Shown here piece by piece: positions 26,890 through 35,527 of a stretch of DNA of 64,000 nucleotides (position 1 is its first letter; every line of letters begins with the position of its first letter). The translations under genes were made by a program, and so were the position numbers. The DNA lies in NCBI GenBank assembly GCA_963787425.1, contig CAWBCV010000001.1:1426001-1490000 (forward strand), given 5' to 3'. The stretch comes from AP-15 sp963787425 (GTDB lineage: Bacteria > Pseudomonadota > Alphaproteobacteria > ATCC43930 > CGMCC-115725). The notes under the pieces are model-generated. The model ran no database searches and was not told the origin of the DNA. It saw only the letters and a program-made list of their open reading frames with translations.

Positions 26890-27021
26890 GGCCTGCACAA
26901 GGCATCAGCGACGATATCGACTGGGGACACCCAGGAAATTGGACCTGCAACACGCTCGAGCGACGACCATCACCGTAGTCAAGATCGTCCCTAAAGGATA
27001 TCAGGGTAATATCCGTCCCGC

Positions 27022-27177
27022 GGTCGTCGCTGCCGCCCCATTCTCGGGGCCGATGTCGGCTGCGTGATCGGCGGGGATGAAGCCCACAAGCGCGACCGCG
27101 GCCGGGCGGAGCAGGGCTACGGCTCGAGCTATAACGACCGCCACTACGGCAGCCGCTACTACGACGAGGGTCGTTAG
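27022..27177 (+). pseudogene. Possible glycine-zipper envelope protein remnant
   Basis: A 51-codon frame reads ILGADVGCVIGGDEAHKRDR followed by a Tyr/Arg/Gly-rich tail ending YYDEGR. This resembles the end of small outer-membrane glycine-zipper proteins. There is no start codon with a signal peptide, so only the 3' part is present. Evidence is compositional. Confidence 0.3.
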
Positions 27178-27283
27178 CAACACCCGGCGGTTGACCCTGC
27201 CGGCACACGGGTCAGAACGTCCCCGAATTTCGAGGGCGTTTGGTTCTCCCGGTAGATAATAGCGTATCGTGAGCACCGGGCCC

Positions 27284-28099
27284 CTATCCGGGTATGGGGT
27301 CCAGCGCGGCTCGGCCTGCGATCGCCGCCGATGCCCGCGCGGAAGCGGCAGGGTTCGGGATGTGCAAAAAGAACGCCGATATGAACGCGGAAATCAGACC
27401 GAACAAGGCCAGCCCGTACAACCCGCCGGCGTAGCTGCCCGTCAGATCCTTCATCACCCCGACATACCAGGAACCGAAGAAGCCGCCGAGATTGCCGATG
27501 GAATTGATCCAGACGATGGCGCCGGCCGCCGCCGTGCCGGTCAGGAACATCGGCGGCATCGCCCAGAACGGCCCCTTCGAGCCATAGAACCCCATCGCGG
27601 CGATCGACATGCCGACGAGTGCCCACCAAGTGCCCATTGTCATGCCGGCAATGACAAGGCCGATGGTGGAGACCGTGCAAGCCACCAATAAGTGCCAGCG
27701 CCGCTCGTTCATGCGGTCGGAGAGGAGGCCCCATCCCACCATGGCGATCCCGCCACAAACATAGGGGATCATTGTCAGCCAACCGACGTTCATGTTGCTG
27801 GAATTGCCCAGCGTCTTGATGATCTGCGGGATAAAGAACAGCATTCCCAGGCTGGCCGTGACGATGCCGAGATAGTTCAACGACAGGAACCTTGCCTGCT
27901 CCGGCCTATCTGTCAGCAGAAACAGCGTGATCACGCCGATCAGCAGAGTCGGAACCGCCTCGGCGATGTACATGATCTGCCAGCCGTGCAGGCCGAGCCA
28001 GCCTTCCAGGCCCAGAAGCGCCGCGCAGTGATCCGCGCCTTCACGCGGAATGCTGGAGGCGAACAAATCGACGCCGCCTCCGAGATGGACAGCTGGCAT
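27284..28099 (-). pseudogene. MFS transporter (ACS-type), broken
   Basis: The frame holds the second half of a major facilitator with several membrane helices, for example LNYLGIVTASLGMLFFIPQII, GIAMVGWGLLSDRMNERRWH and NSIGNLGGFFGSWYVGVMKD. This pattern is typical of the anion:cation symporter family that imports tartrate, phthalate or glucarate-like acids. Upstream, one helix with MYIAEAVPTLLIGVITLFLL and the loop LTDRPEQARFL remain. About 40-50 residues of the central loop are missing between ARFL and SLNYLG, and the first five helices are absent. The remaining N-terminus is out-of-context sequence. It cannot be functional. Confidence 0.75.
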
Positions 28100-28553
28100 T
28101 ATATCGTCGAATGCCGCTGGCGCGCGGAGCTGGCGGACATCCGAGAATTAGACGGGCTGGCCGGGCAGGTGGCGCGGACAGGGCGCCAGACGATGGGGCT
28201 ATTTCCTCCTATCAATGGATAGTCCGCAAATGTCGTTCCGCTTCTGAAGCAGAATCCGGAGAAAAGCATGGTCTGAGGAAGGGATGGACCTTCGGACGGT
28301 ACTGTCGGTTGCTGTGGACCTTCGCCGGCTGCAAGCCCCGCGGAGGACAGCAGTTCCGGTCGATGGTCGGTGGATCGTCTTTTCGTCGATCAGGACGGGA
28401 TTGTCGAGGTCAAACGCCAGAGCGACACGCGCGCCTGCGCCGTGAGGTTGTCCGGAGGCGACGATGAGTCGATCTAAGTAGTTTCCGAAGCTAGCGCGAC
28501 TGACCCGCGGCCGGGCATGGTCGTCCGATCTGGGGTTAGGAGTTTTCACGTCG
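28100..28553. other. Stretch without a recognisable gene
   Basis: About 450 bp between the MFS remnant and the glycosyltransferase. Short frames on both strands show no homology. It is part of the same degraded zone and presumably contains the glycosyltransferase promoter. Confidence 0.4.
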
Positions 28554-29630
28554 ATGCGCATTGCACAGATCGCACCCTTGCACGAAGCCGTCCCGCCGAA
28601 GCTCTACGGCGGCACCGAGCGGGTGGTGTCGTACCTTACAGAAGAGCTGGTCGCCATCGGGCACCAAGTGACGCTCTTCGCCAGTGGCAACTCGGTCACC
28701 TCGGCTCGGCTGCACGCGGTCTGGCCACGCTCACTGCGACTGGATCCCGCGATGCGCGACGTGATCGCGCCACATATGCTGATGATGGAGGAGGTGCGCC
28801 AGCGCGCTGAGGATTTCGACGTGCTGCACTTTCACCTCGACTACTGGCCGTTCTCGATATTCAGCCGGCAGAGGGTCCCGTTTGTAACCACATTGCACGG
28901 GCGGCTCGACTTGCCCGAGCTGCAGCCGGTTTTCAACGCATTCTGCGACGTTCCCGTCGTATCGATCAGCAACGCCCAACGCCTGGCGCTGCCGCAGGCC
29001 GGGTTTGTAGCCACCGTACCGCACGGGATTCCGGACAGGACGCTGGCACCGCAGCCGCAGGTCACTCCGACCTATCTGGCGTTCCTTGGCCGTATCGCGC
29101 CGGAGAAGGGACCGGACCGTGCCATCCGAATCGCGCGCGCTTGCGGCATCCCGCTAAGGATCGCCGCTAAGGTGGACAAGGCGGACCAAGCCTACTTCGA
29201 TGCGGTGATACGGCCGATGCTGGACGGTCCGGGCGTTGAGATGATCGGGGAGATCAGCGAACGCGAAAAACCTGCCTTCCTCTCCGGCGCCGTTGGACTG
29301 TTGATGCCGATCGACTGGCCAGAGCCGTTCGGCCTGGTGATGATCGAGGCAATGAGTTGTGGCACGCCTGTGATCGCGTTCAATCGCGGCTCAATCCCTG
29401 AAGTGATTGAAGACGGACTGACCGGCTTCATCGTGGAGGATGAGACGGCCGCGATCGCTGCCGTCGGGGGTCTCTGCCGTCTGGACCGCACCACAGTGCG
29501 CGCTCGATTCGAGCAGAGGTTCACGGCGCGCCGAATGGCGGAAGACTACCTGACAATGTATCGCCGCCTCGCGGCAGGTGACCGCTCCGTCGTGCGGAGG
29601 CGGCTGCAGCTCGTGGGCTCAGCCCGATGA
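28554..29630 (+). CDS. Family 4 glycosyltransferase
   Basis: A 358-residue GT-B retaining glycosyltransferase. The N-terminal domain begins RIAQIAPLHEAVPPKLYGGTER with the glycine-rich acceptor loop, then DVLHFHLDYWPF and TTLHGRLD. The donor domain shows FLGRIAPEKGPDRAIRIA and the EPFGLVMIEAMSCGTPVIAF motif with the nucleotide-sugar-binding glutamates, followed by GSIPEVIEDGLTGF. It probably adds a sugar to a lipid, glycan or small molecule in the cytoplasm. The immediate neighbours are pseudogenes and IS remnants, so no polysaccharide operon context helps. The ATG at 28554 gives a normal family N-terminus. Confidence 0.9.
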   Translation: MRIAQIAPLHEAVPPKLYGGTERVVSYLTEELVAIGHQVTLFASGNSVTSARLHAVWPRSLRLDPAMRDVIAPHMLMMEEVRQRAEDFDVLHFHLDYWPFSIFSRQRVPFVTTLHGRLDLPELQPVFNAFCDVPVVSISNAQRLALPQAGFVATVPHGIPDRTLAPQPQVTPTYLAFLGRIAPEKGPDRAIRIARACGIPLRIAAKVDKADQAYFDAVIRPMLDGPGVEMIGEISEREKPAFLSGAVGLLMPIDWPEPFGLVMIEAMSCGTPVIAFNRGSIPEVIEDGLTGFIVEDETAAIAAVGGLCRLDRTTVRARFEQRFTARRMAEDYLTMYRRLAAGDRSVVRRRLQLVGSAR

Positions 29631-29699
29631 TGGGGCCCAGCCGGCCGTAAGCCGCAAAAGCACCACGAGCTAATGCCCCTAATGCCTGCAGGTCACGCT

Positions 29700-29943
29700 T
29701 GCGCGGCGCTTGCATGCGCTGGCGCCCGGGCTGACGCCGCGCAGTGTGTTGGAGAAGTTCGCCGCTGTGCAGATGATCGACGTGCACCTCCCGACCCACC
29801 GACGGCCGCGAGTTGGTGCTCACCCGCTATACCGAGCCGAACCCGGGCTCAGCCTCCTGCTAAAGAAGCTGAAACTGGAGCTGCCCGCCCAATCACCAAC
29901 CAAAACCACCGCCAGCGCGCCCGCGCCACCAACCCCGATGTAG
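29700..29943 (+). pseudogene. Transposase C-terminal fragment, probably IS1634 family
   Basis: The frame reads LTPRSVLEKFAAVQMIDVHLPT, then two shifts are needed to read TDGRELVLTRYTEP and return to LLLKKLKLELPAQSP. These are the last 70-80 residues of an IS1634-type transposase different from the 11-kb copy. Nothing upstream of this segment remains. Confidence 0.55.
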
Positions 29944-29998
29944 TGCCGACCTTCGGGGGTCAACCTAAGTAATCTCAACCCTTAGGTCCTTTAAAGTG

Positions 29999-30385
29999 CT
30001 CGAATTCGGCGAAGTTAGGTTAGCGCGCATCGTCGCCGCCGAGAGCCCGCCCCTAGCCTGAACAGGGGTGCGGTCGGCGAACAGATCGAGCTGACGACCG
30101 ACAAAGCCCGGATTGGTCGCGCCGCCGGTCCATTCCGCCTTGGCGATCACGCGGCGCTGGCAACTCCAGCTGTCGCGTGTCAACCAGGAGAATTCCTTAA
30201 ATCGGCGCCCCACGGGTCAAGGCCGTGGGCTGAAGGCCCAGGGCTGACGGGTGGCTTTGCTGTCCTCCTCGGCCGCCGCGAGTTCGGCGGTGATCTCAGC
30301 GACCAGCCGCTTGTTCTTGGCCAGGCCAAACAAATAATGCTCGCGGCGCGTTGATGGTCCGGCGGTCGTTGCAGAACTGGCTCGG
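29999..30385 (-). pseudogene. IS1380-family transposase remnant
   Basis: On the minus strand HYLFGLAKNKRLVAEITAEL is followed by RRFKEFSWLTRDSWSCQRRV, IAKAEWTGG and QLDLFADRT...ATMRAN. These are consecutive landmarks of IS1380 DDE transposases. A 36-bp palindromic sequence interrupts the first two landmarks, and an internal deletion removes the segment between NPGFV and the LDLFADRT part. The N-terminal half and the catalytic core are gone. Only this 390-bp relic remains. Confidence 0.75.
30209..30244 (+). repeat. Double-palindrome element, copy B
   Basis: CCCCACGGG, a short spacer, then CCGTGGGCTGAAGGCCCA: the same arrangement of two competing hairpins as at 14091-14126, with about 80 percent identity by eye. 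Here it splits the IS1380 reading frame between ATRQP and RRFKEF, where intact homologues run straight through. Confidence 0.65.
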
Positions 30386-30738
30386 CAAGCGCAGAGCATC
30401 CGTTCCTTTGCGCCGTGCTCGGCCACCCGCCAGGCTTGAGGACGAGGGTGCGCCAGTTGTCGTCAGAAATTATCTTAGAAGGCGACGAGGGAGGTGCTCA
30501 AGTCGTTCGGCTGTGGCATCAGGGCACTCCATCAGTTAGATGCTGCAGCGACGATGGTGCCATTTCCTCGCCGCCTGCCCATACCATCTCTCTGCCGGAG
30601 GAAGGCGGATCCGAACCCTTGGTCCCGCTCTCGAAAGTCCTCATCTGCGGCCGAGGAGTACAAAATTAAACGTGAGAGCTTGACGCCCTCGGGTCATCGC
30701 GGCCACGCTCACGGAGCGGCGAACCGAAGGAACGGGCG
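30386..30738. other. Stretch without a recognisable gene
   Basis: Degraded sequence between the IS1380 relic and the LLM fragment. No domain or RNA gene was recognised. Confidence 0.4.
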
Positions 30739-30885
30739 ATGGAATTTGGCATCTTCAATCTGATGGGGTCGCGCTACCCCGAAAAGCCGACAGCAGAAGT
30801 CGTTGCCGAAGTCGCGGAGCAGACCCGGCTCGCTGACGAGCTCGGTTATGCGATTGCCTGGTTTGAGAGCGCCGATCAACCTGCC
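30739..30885 (+). pseudogene. LLM flavin-dependent oxidoreductase, N-terminal remnant
   Basis: The ATG at 30739 opens MEFGIFNLMGSRYPEKP followed by EQTRLADELGYAIAWF. This is the first beta strand and helix of a luciferase-like monooxygenase with the conserved aromatic acid context. Homology stops after about 48 residues (FES), where intact enzymes continue with the EHHF motif. The rest was deleted, and the following sequence belongs to the efflux operon's upstream region. Confidence 0.6.
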
Positions 30886-31049
30886 CCGGTATCCGACAAA
30901 CGAGCGGCCCAAGGCGGCTCCGTGATCGCGTCGGGTCCCGGTTTCGCCCAGGCCACGGCCCTGGGGACCATGGCGCGGCGACATGGGTGTCACTATTATT
31001 GCCGTCCTTCCCTCGGGGACCCTGTCCACCGGTAGCAGCGACTGAAGTT

Positions 31050-32168
31050 ATGACGGATCAGGATACAACAACCCGCCTACGGGAGGTGGCGCGCGCTAGG
31101 CCTCGACCGGCCGAGGTCGACCCTGCGCAGCCCGCGCCGCCGCTTGAACAGGCCGGCGAACCGCTGCCGGGGACCATGGCAGAGCCGCATGACGCTGGTG
31201 GTTATCGGCGGCGGGTACTGCTCGTACTCTCCTCGATTGCGCTGGCGCTCGCGCTATACTGGGCGTCGGGTTATTTCTTCGCCTATACTGACGATGCCTA
31301 TGTCACCTCCGATTTGGTCAGCGTCGCCCCCTATGTGAGCGGCCGCATTGTCAGCGTAAACATCGTCGACAATCAGACAGTCGAAAAAGGCCAATTACTT
31401 GCGACAATCGATTCGACGCCTTTCCAACTCGCGATGAACGAAAAACAGGCGAAAAAGACGGAGGCCGAGGCGCAGCTCGCAGTCGATCGTGACGTGATTG
31501 TCGCGACGCAGGCACAGCGCGACGATGCCGCGGCGAAGGAACGGCTGGCGAGCGACAATCTGCGCCGCGCTACGCCGATCACAGCGGAAGGCTTTCTTTC
31601 CCGTCAGGCGCTCGACACGGCCACGGCGAAGGAGCAGGAAACCAAGGCTTCACTGGCCGACGCCGAGGCGGCCATCGCAAAAGCGCAGCAGACACTGAAC
31701 CTGCATCAGGCGACGGTCGCGGCGATCACTGCTGAAATCGCGTATCTGCAATGGCAGCTCGAGCAGACAAGGCTGCTCGCGCCGGCCGACGGCACCATTA
31801 CTCAACTCACCCTGCGGGTCGGCGACCAGGCAGTGGAGAACAAACCGTTGATCGGCCTGGTCGACGCGCGTGCTTGGCGGATTTACGCCAATTACAAGGA
31901 AAGCGTGATCCGCCATATGAAAATCGGCCACACCGCCTGGGTGTGGCTCGACGCCTACCCATGGCATGTTCATCGCGCGGCAATTCAAGGGATCGCCCGC
32001 GGGATCAGCCGTGAGCAGACCGAGCGCAAGCTGCTGCCCTACGTCGCGCCGACGACCGACTGGATCCGTCTGGAGCGGCGCTTTCCAGTGACCTTGGTAT
32101 TGCAAGATCAGAGCCCGGATATTACGCTGCATATGGGTTCCGACGCACGTACGATCATCTTCTACTGA
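31050..32168 (+). CDS. HlyD/EmrA-type membrane fusion protein
   Basis: A 372-residue periplasmic adaptor. A proline-rich cytoplasmic N-terminus precedes one membrane helix (VLLVLSSIALALALYWASGYF, about residues 57-77). Then comes the lipoyl half-motif TDDAYVTSDLVSVAPYVSGRI, a long coiled-coil hairpin (residues about 130-240) and the second lipoyl half LLAPADGTITQLTLRVGDQAV. The TDDAYV signature is typical of EmrA and AaeA proteins. The start at 31050 (MTDQDTTT) is favoured over the upstream GTG/ATG options because the extra residues have no family match. The FUSC pump gene follows after 9 bp, so the two form an export unit. Confidence 0.9.
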   Translation: MTDQDTTTRLREVARARPRPAEVDPAQPAPPLEQAGEPLPGTMAEPHDAGGYRRRVLLVLSSIALALALYWASGYFFAYTDDAYVTSDLVSVAPYVSGRIVSVNIVDNQTVEKGQLLATIDSTPFQLAMNEKQAKKTEAEAQLAVDRDVIVATQAQRDDAAAKERLASDNLRRATPITAEGFLSRQALDTATAKEQETKASLADAEAAIAKAQQTLNLHQATVAAITAEIAYLQWQLEQTRLLAPADGTITQLTLRVGDQAVENKPLIGLVDARAWRIYANYKESVIRHMKIGHTAWVWLDAYPWHVHRAAIQGIARGISREQTERKLLPYVAPTTDWIRLERRFPVTLVLQDQSPDITLHMGSDARTIIFY

Positions 32169-32177
32169 AATCCGGCG

Positions 32178-33314
32178 ATGTTGCGCGGGATCGCCGACGA
32201 GCTTAACACCGAATTCCGCTCGCTCGAGCCTGGCGGACCGCGTGGCACCGAAGCTCTGGCGGCAGCGATGTCCGTGTCCCTCGCCGTTTTGGCTGCGTTG
32301 CTATTGCATTCCGACGAGCCCTGGTGGGCGGCGATTTCCGCCTGGATGGTGACCCGGTCATCCTTGGCGGTCTCGCTATCGCGTGGAGCGATGCGCATTA
32401 TCGGCAGTGCCGCGGGTGCTGCAATCGCTGTGGTTGTCATTGGGCTGTTCGTCTATGATCCGCTGCCATTCTGCCTGTGCCTGTTTGCGTTGGCATGTGC
32501 TGGCCTGATCGGGTTTGCGACCTCGCGTCACGGCTATGCTTGGCTGATCGGAGCGATCACCGGCAATCTGGTGATGCTGATGGCACTCGATCAGCCGCAG
32601 ATCACGTTTACGATCGCCGTGAACCGTGTCTTCGATGTGACGATCGGCACGGCAGCGGCGCTGCTCGTCACCTTTCTCCTTCCTGCGGATACCACCGCGC
32701 TCAGTCCGGCCGCTATCGCTCCAACCCCGCCGCCCCTGCTGTTTTGGACAAGGCGCCATGCCGCCGAATTCGAACGCTGGTTGCCCGAGATTTGGCCATT
32801 GGTGGTGCACGCCTGCCGCGGCGGCTTCACCGTGATGCTGTTACCGCTGCTGGTGAGTTGGTTGGCTCCGCTCGGGCCGAGCAGCATGGCAGTGACTGCG
32901 GTCGCCGTGTTGGCCGTTCCGACAACCGCGGTCATCGAGCCCGATGCGCGGACAATCATCCAGCGCTCCGTTTACCGTCTCGTGGGCTGCGCGCTCGGTG
33001 CACTGCTGGGTCTCTTCTTCCTCTACTGGGTCGGCTCCAACTTCCTTGTCTGGCTAATGCTCTTGATGGTTGGGACTTGGCTCAGCTCGCAGATTCAATC
33101 GGGCAGCACGGGCATCGGCTATGTCGGGATCCAGGCCGAAATCGCGTTTCTATTGAGCATGATCCAGGGCCAGGGTCCGCCGCTTTCCCCCACTCCGGGG
33201 CTTGACCGCTTCGCCGGAATAATGGCGGGACTCTCCCTGTTGTTGGTCATCACTATGGTGGTCTCGCTGTTCCGCTTGGCACCGTCCACGGCCTCACCGG
33301 CGCGCGCCGATTGA
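32178..33314 (+). CDS. FUSC family aromatic-compound exporter
   Basis: A 378-residue inner membrane protein of the fusaric-acid-resistance/AaeB group. About ten hydrophobic helices are visible in two sets, with the family block WWAAISAWMVTRSSL early and RSVYRLVGCALGALLGLFFL late. It is shorter than the 650-residue AaeB of enterobacteria but in the range of compact alphaproteobacterial versions. Together with the adjacent fusion protein it should pump weak aromatic acids or similar toxic organics across the envelope. The outer membrane channel is not encoded nearby. No regulator adjoins the pair. Confidence 0.85.
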   Translation: MLRGIADELNTEFRSLEPGGPRGTEALAAAMSVSLAVLAALLLHSDEPWWAAISAWMVTRSSLAVSLSRGAMRIIGSAAGAAIAVVVIGLFVYDPLPFCLCLFALACAGLIGFATSRHGYAWLIGAITGNLVMLMALDQPQITFTIAVNRVFDVTIGTAAALLVTFLLPADTTALSPAAIAPTPPPLLFWTRRHAAEFERWLPEIWPLVVHACRGGFTVMLLPLLVSWLAPLGPSSMAVTAVAVLAVPTTAVIEPDARTIIQRSVYRLVGCALGALLGLFFLYWVGSNFLVWLMLLMVGTWLSSQIQSGSTGIGYVGIQAEIAFLLSMIQGQGPPLSPTPGLDRFAGIMAGLSLLLVITMVVSLFRLAPSTASPARAD

Positions 33315-33371
33315 CAACCCGTCTCTGTGACGGTGTGATCCGGGCACCCAACTCGCGCAACGGAGGGACCC

Positions 33372-34415
33372 TTGGCCAAATACAGGATCGCGACGCCAAC
33401 CGGCGCCAGCTTCACGACTGCCGGCGATTACGGATACGAAATGGAGGCGCTGACGCCGATCGACGCCGAGATCTTCGAGGTGCGCCAGGGGTCCGAGGAC
33501 GAGTTCGTCACGGCCGCGCGCGAGGCCGACGCGCTTTACGCCAAGGGGCGGCGGATCACCAAGCGGATGATCGACGGCCTGGATCGCTGCAAGATCATCG
33601 CGCTCGGCAGCGTCGGCGTCGACTCGGTCGATGTCGAGGCGGCCACAGCGAAGGGCATCCCGGTCACCAACTGCCCCGACACCTTTATCGACGAAGTCGC
33701 CGACCATGCAATGACGTTGATCCTCGCGAGCTTCCGGCGCCTTATCGTGCAGGACAGGCTGGTGCGCGAGGGACGCTGGGCCGAGGGCCGGCCGATGCTG
33801 TCGAAGATCCCGCGCCTGATGGGCCTGACCCTGGGCCTTGTTTCATTCGGCCACGTTGCGCGGGCGGTCGCAGCCCGCGCGAAGCCTTTTGGCCTGCACG
33901 TCATCGCCTACGACCCGTTCATCGAAGAGTTGGTCGCGATCGGGCATGGGGTCGAGCCGGTCAGCCTGCCCGAACTCCTGCAACGCTCCGACATCATCTC
34001 GATGCATGCACCCGCGACCGAAAGCGCCAATCGGCTGCTGCGCGAGGAGCATTTCCGCCAGATGAAAAAGTCGGCGCTCTACATCAGCACCGGCCGCGGC
34101 CCGACCACCGACGAAGCGGCGTTGATCAAGGCGCTCGACGAGGGGTGGATCGCCGGCGCCGGGCTCGATGTGCTCGAACAGGAGCCGCCGGGGGACAACA
34201 ACCCGCTCCTCAAGATGGACAATGTGATTCTGACGGCGCATGTCGCCTCGGCCTCCGCCCGGTTCGACCCGGCCCGGCGGCGGCGCGTCGGTCTCGAATT
34301 GTCGCTGGTGCTGAGCGGCAAATGGCCGATGTCTTGCGTCAACCCGTCGGTGCTGGCCAAGACAGACCTGCGGCGCTGGCAGCCGGTGTCGATGGAGCGG
34401 GGTCCGAACTCCTGA
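33372..34415 (+). CDS. D-2-hydroxyacid dehydrogenase family protein
   Basis: A 347-residue NAD(P)-dependent dehydrogenase of the phosphoglycerate/hydroxyacid type. The substrate domain is discontinuous (residues 1-105 and the C-terminus), and the cofactor domain starts with VADHAMTLILA. The catalytic Arg is expected in ISTGRGPTTDEAALIKAL, the Glu in LDVLEQEPP and the His in LTAHVASAS. The nucleotide loop reads LVSFGHVARAV, where the first glycine of GxGxxG is serine. The start codon is TTG, supported by a GGAGGG ribosome site four bases before it. It lies upstream of the lactonase-like gene with a short gap, suggesting joint handling of a sugar or hydroxy acid. Confidence 0.88.
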   Translation: MAKYRIATPTGASFTTAGDYGYEMEALTPIDAEIFEVRQGSEDEFVTAAREADALYAKGRRITKRMIDGLDRCKIIALGSVGVDSVDVEAATAKGIPVTNCPDTFIDEVADHAMTLILASFRRLIVQDRLVREGRWAEGRPMLSKIPRLMGLTLGLVSFGHVARAVAARAKPFGLHVIAYDPFIEELVAIGHGVEPVSLPELLQRSDIISMHAPATESANRLLREEHFRQMKKSALYISTGRGPTTDEAALIKALDEGWIAGAGLDVLEQEPPGDNNPLLKMDNVILTAHVASASARFDPARRRRVGLELSLVLSGKWPMSCVNPSVLAKTDLRRWQPVSMERGPNS

Positions 34416-34433
34416 TCCGGGGGGTTGGAGGTG

Positions 34434-35453
<1,020 letters not shown>

Positions 35454-35493
35454 CGGCCGGAGTTATCGGGCGGCGCGCCCCTCCCCTCCCCTT

Positions 35494-35527
35494 CCCTCCC
35501 CCGTACGCAGGGGGGTTAGGGTCGGGG
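35494..35527. repeat. REP-like palindrome, type 1
   Basis: CCCCC and GGGGG arms around GTACGCA (35498-35514) are followed by GGTTAGGGTCGGGG. The TTA at 35516-35518 is the stop codon of the leftward trpEG gene, so the repeat overlaps its 3' end. It lies between two convergent genes and matches the repeats that flank the DUF559 gene. Confidence 0.7.
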
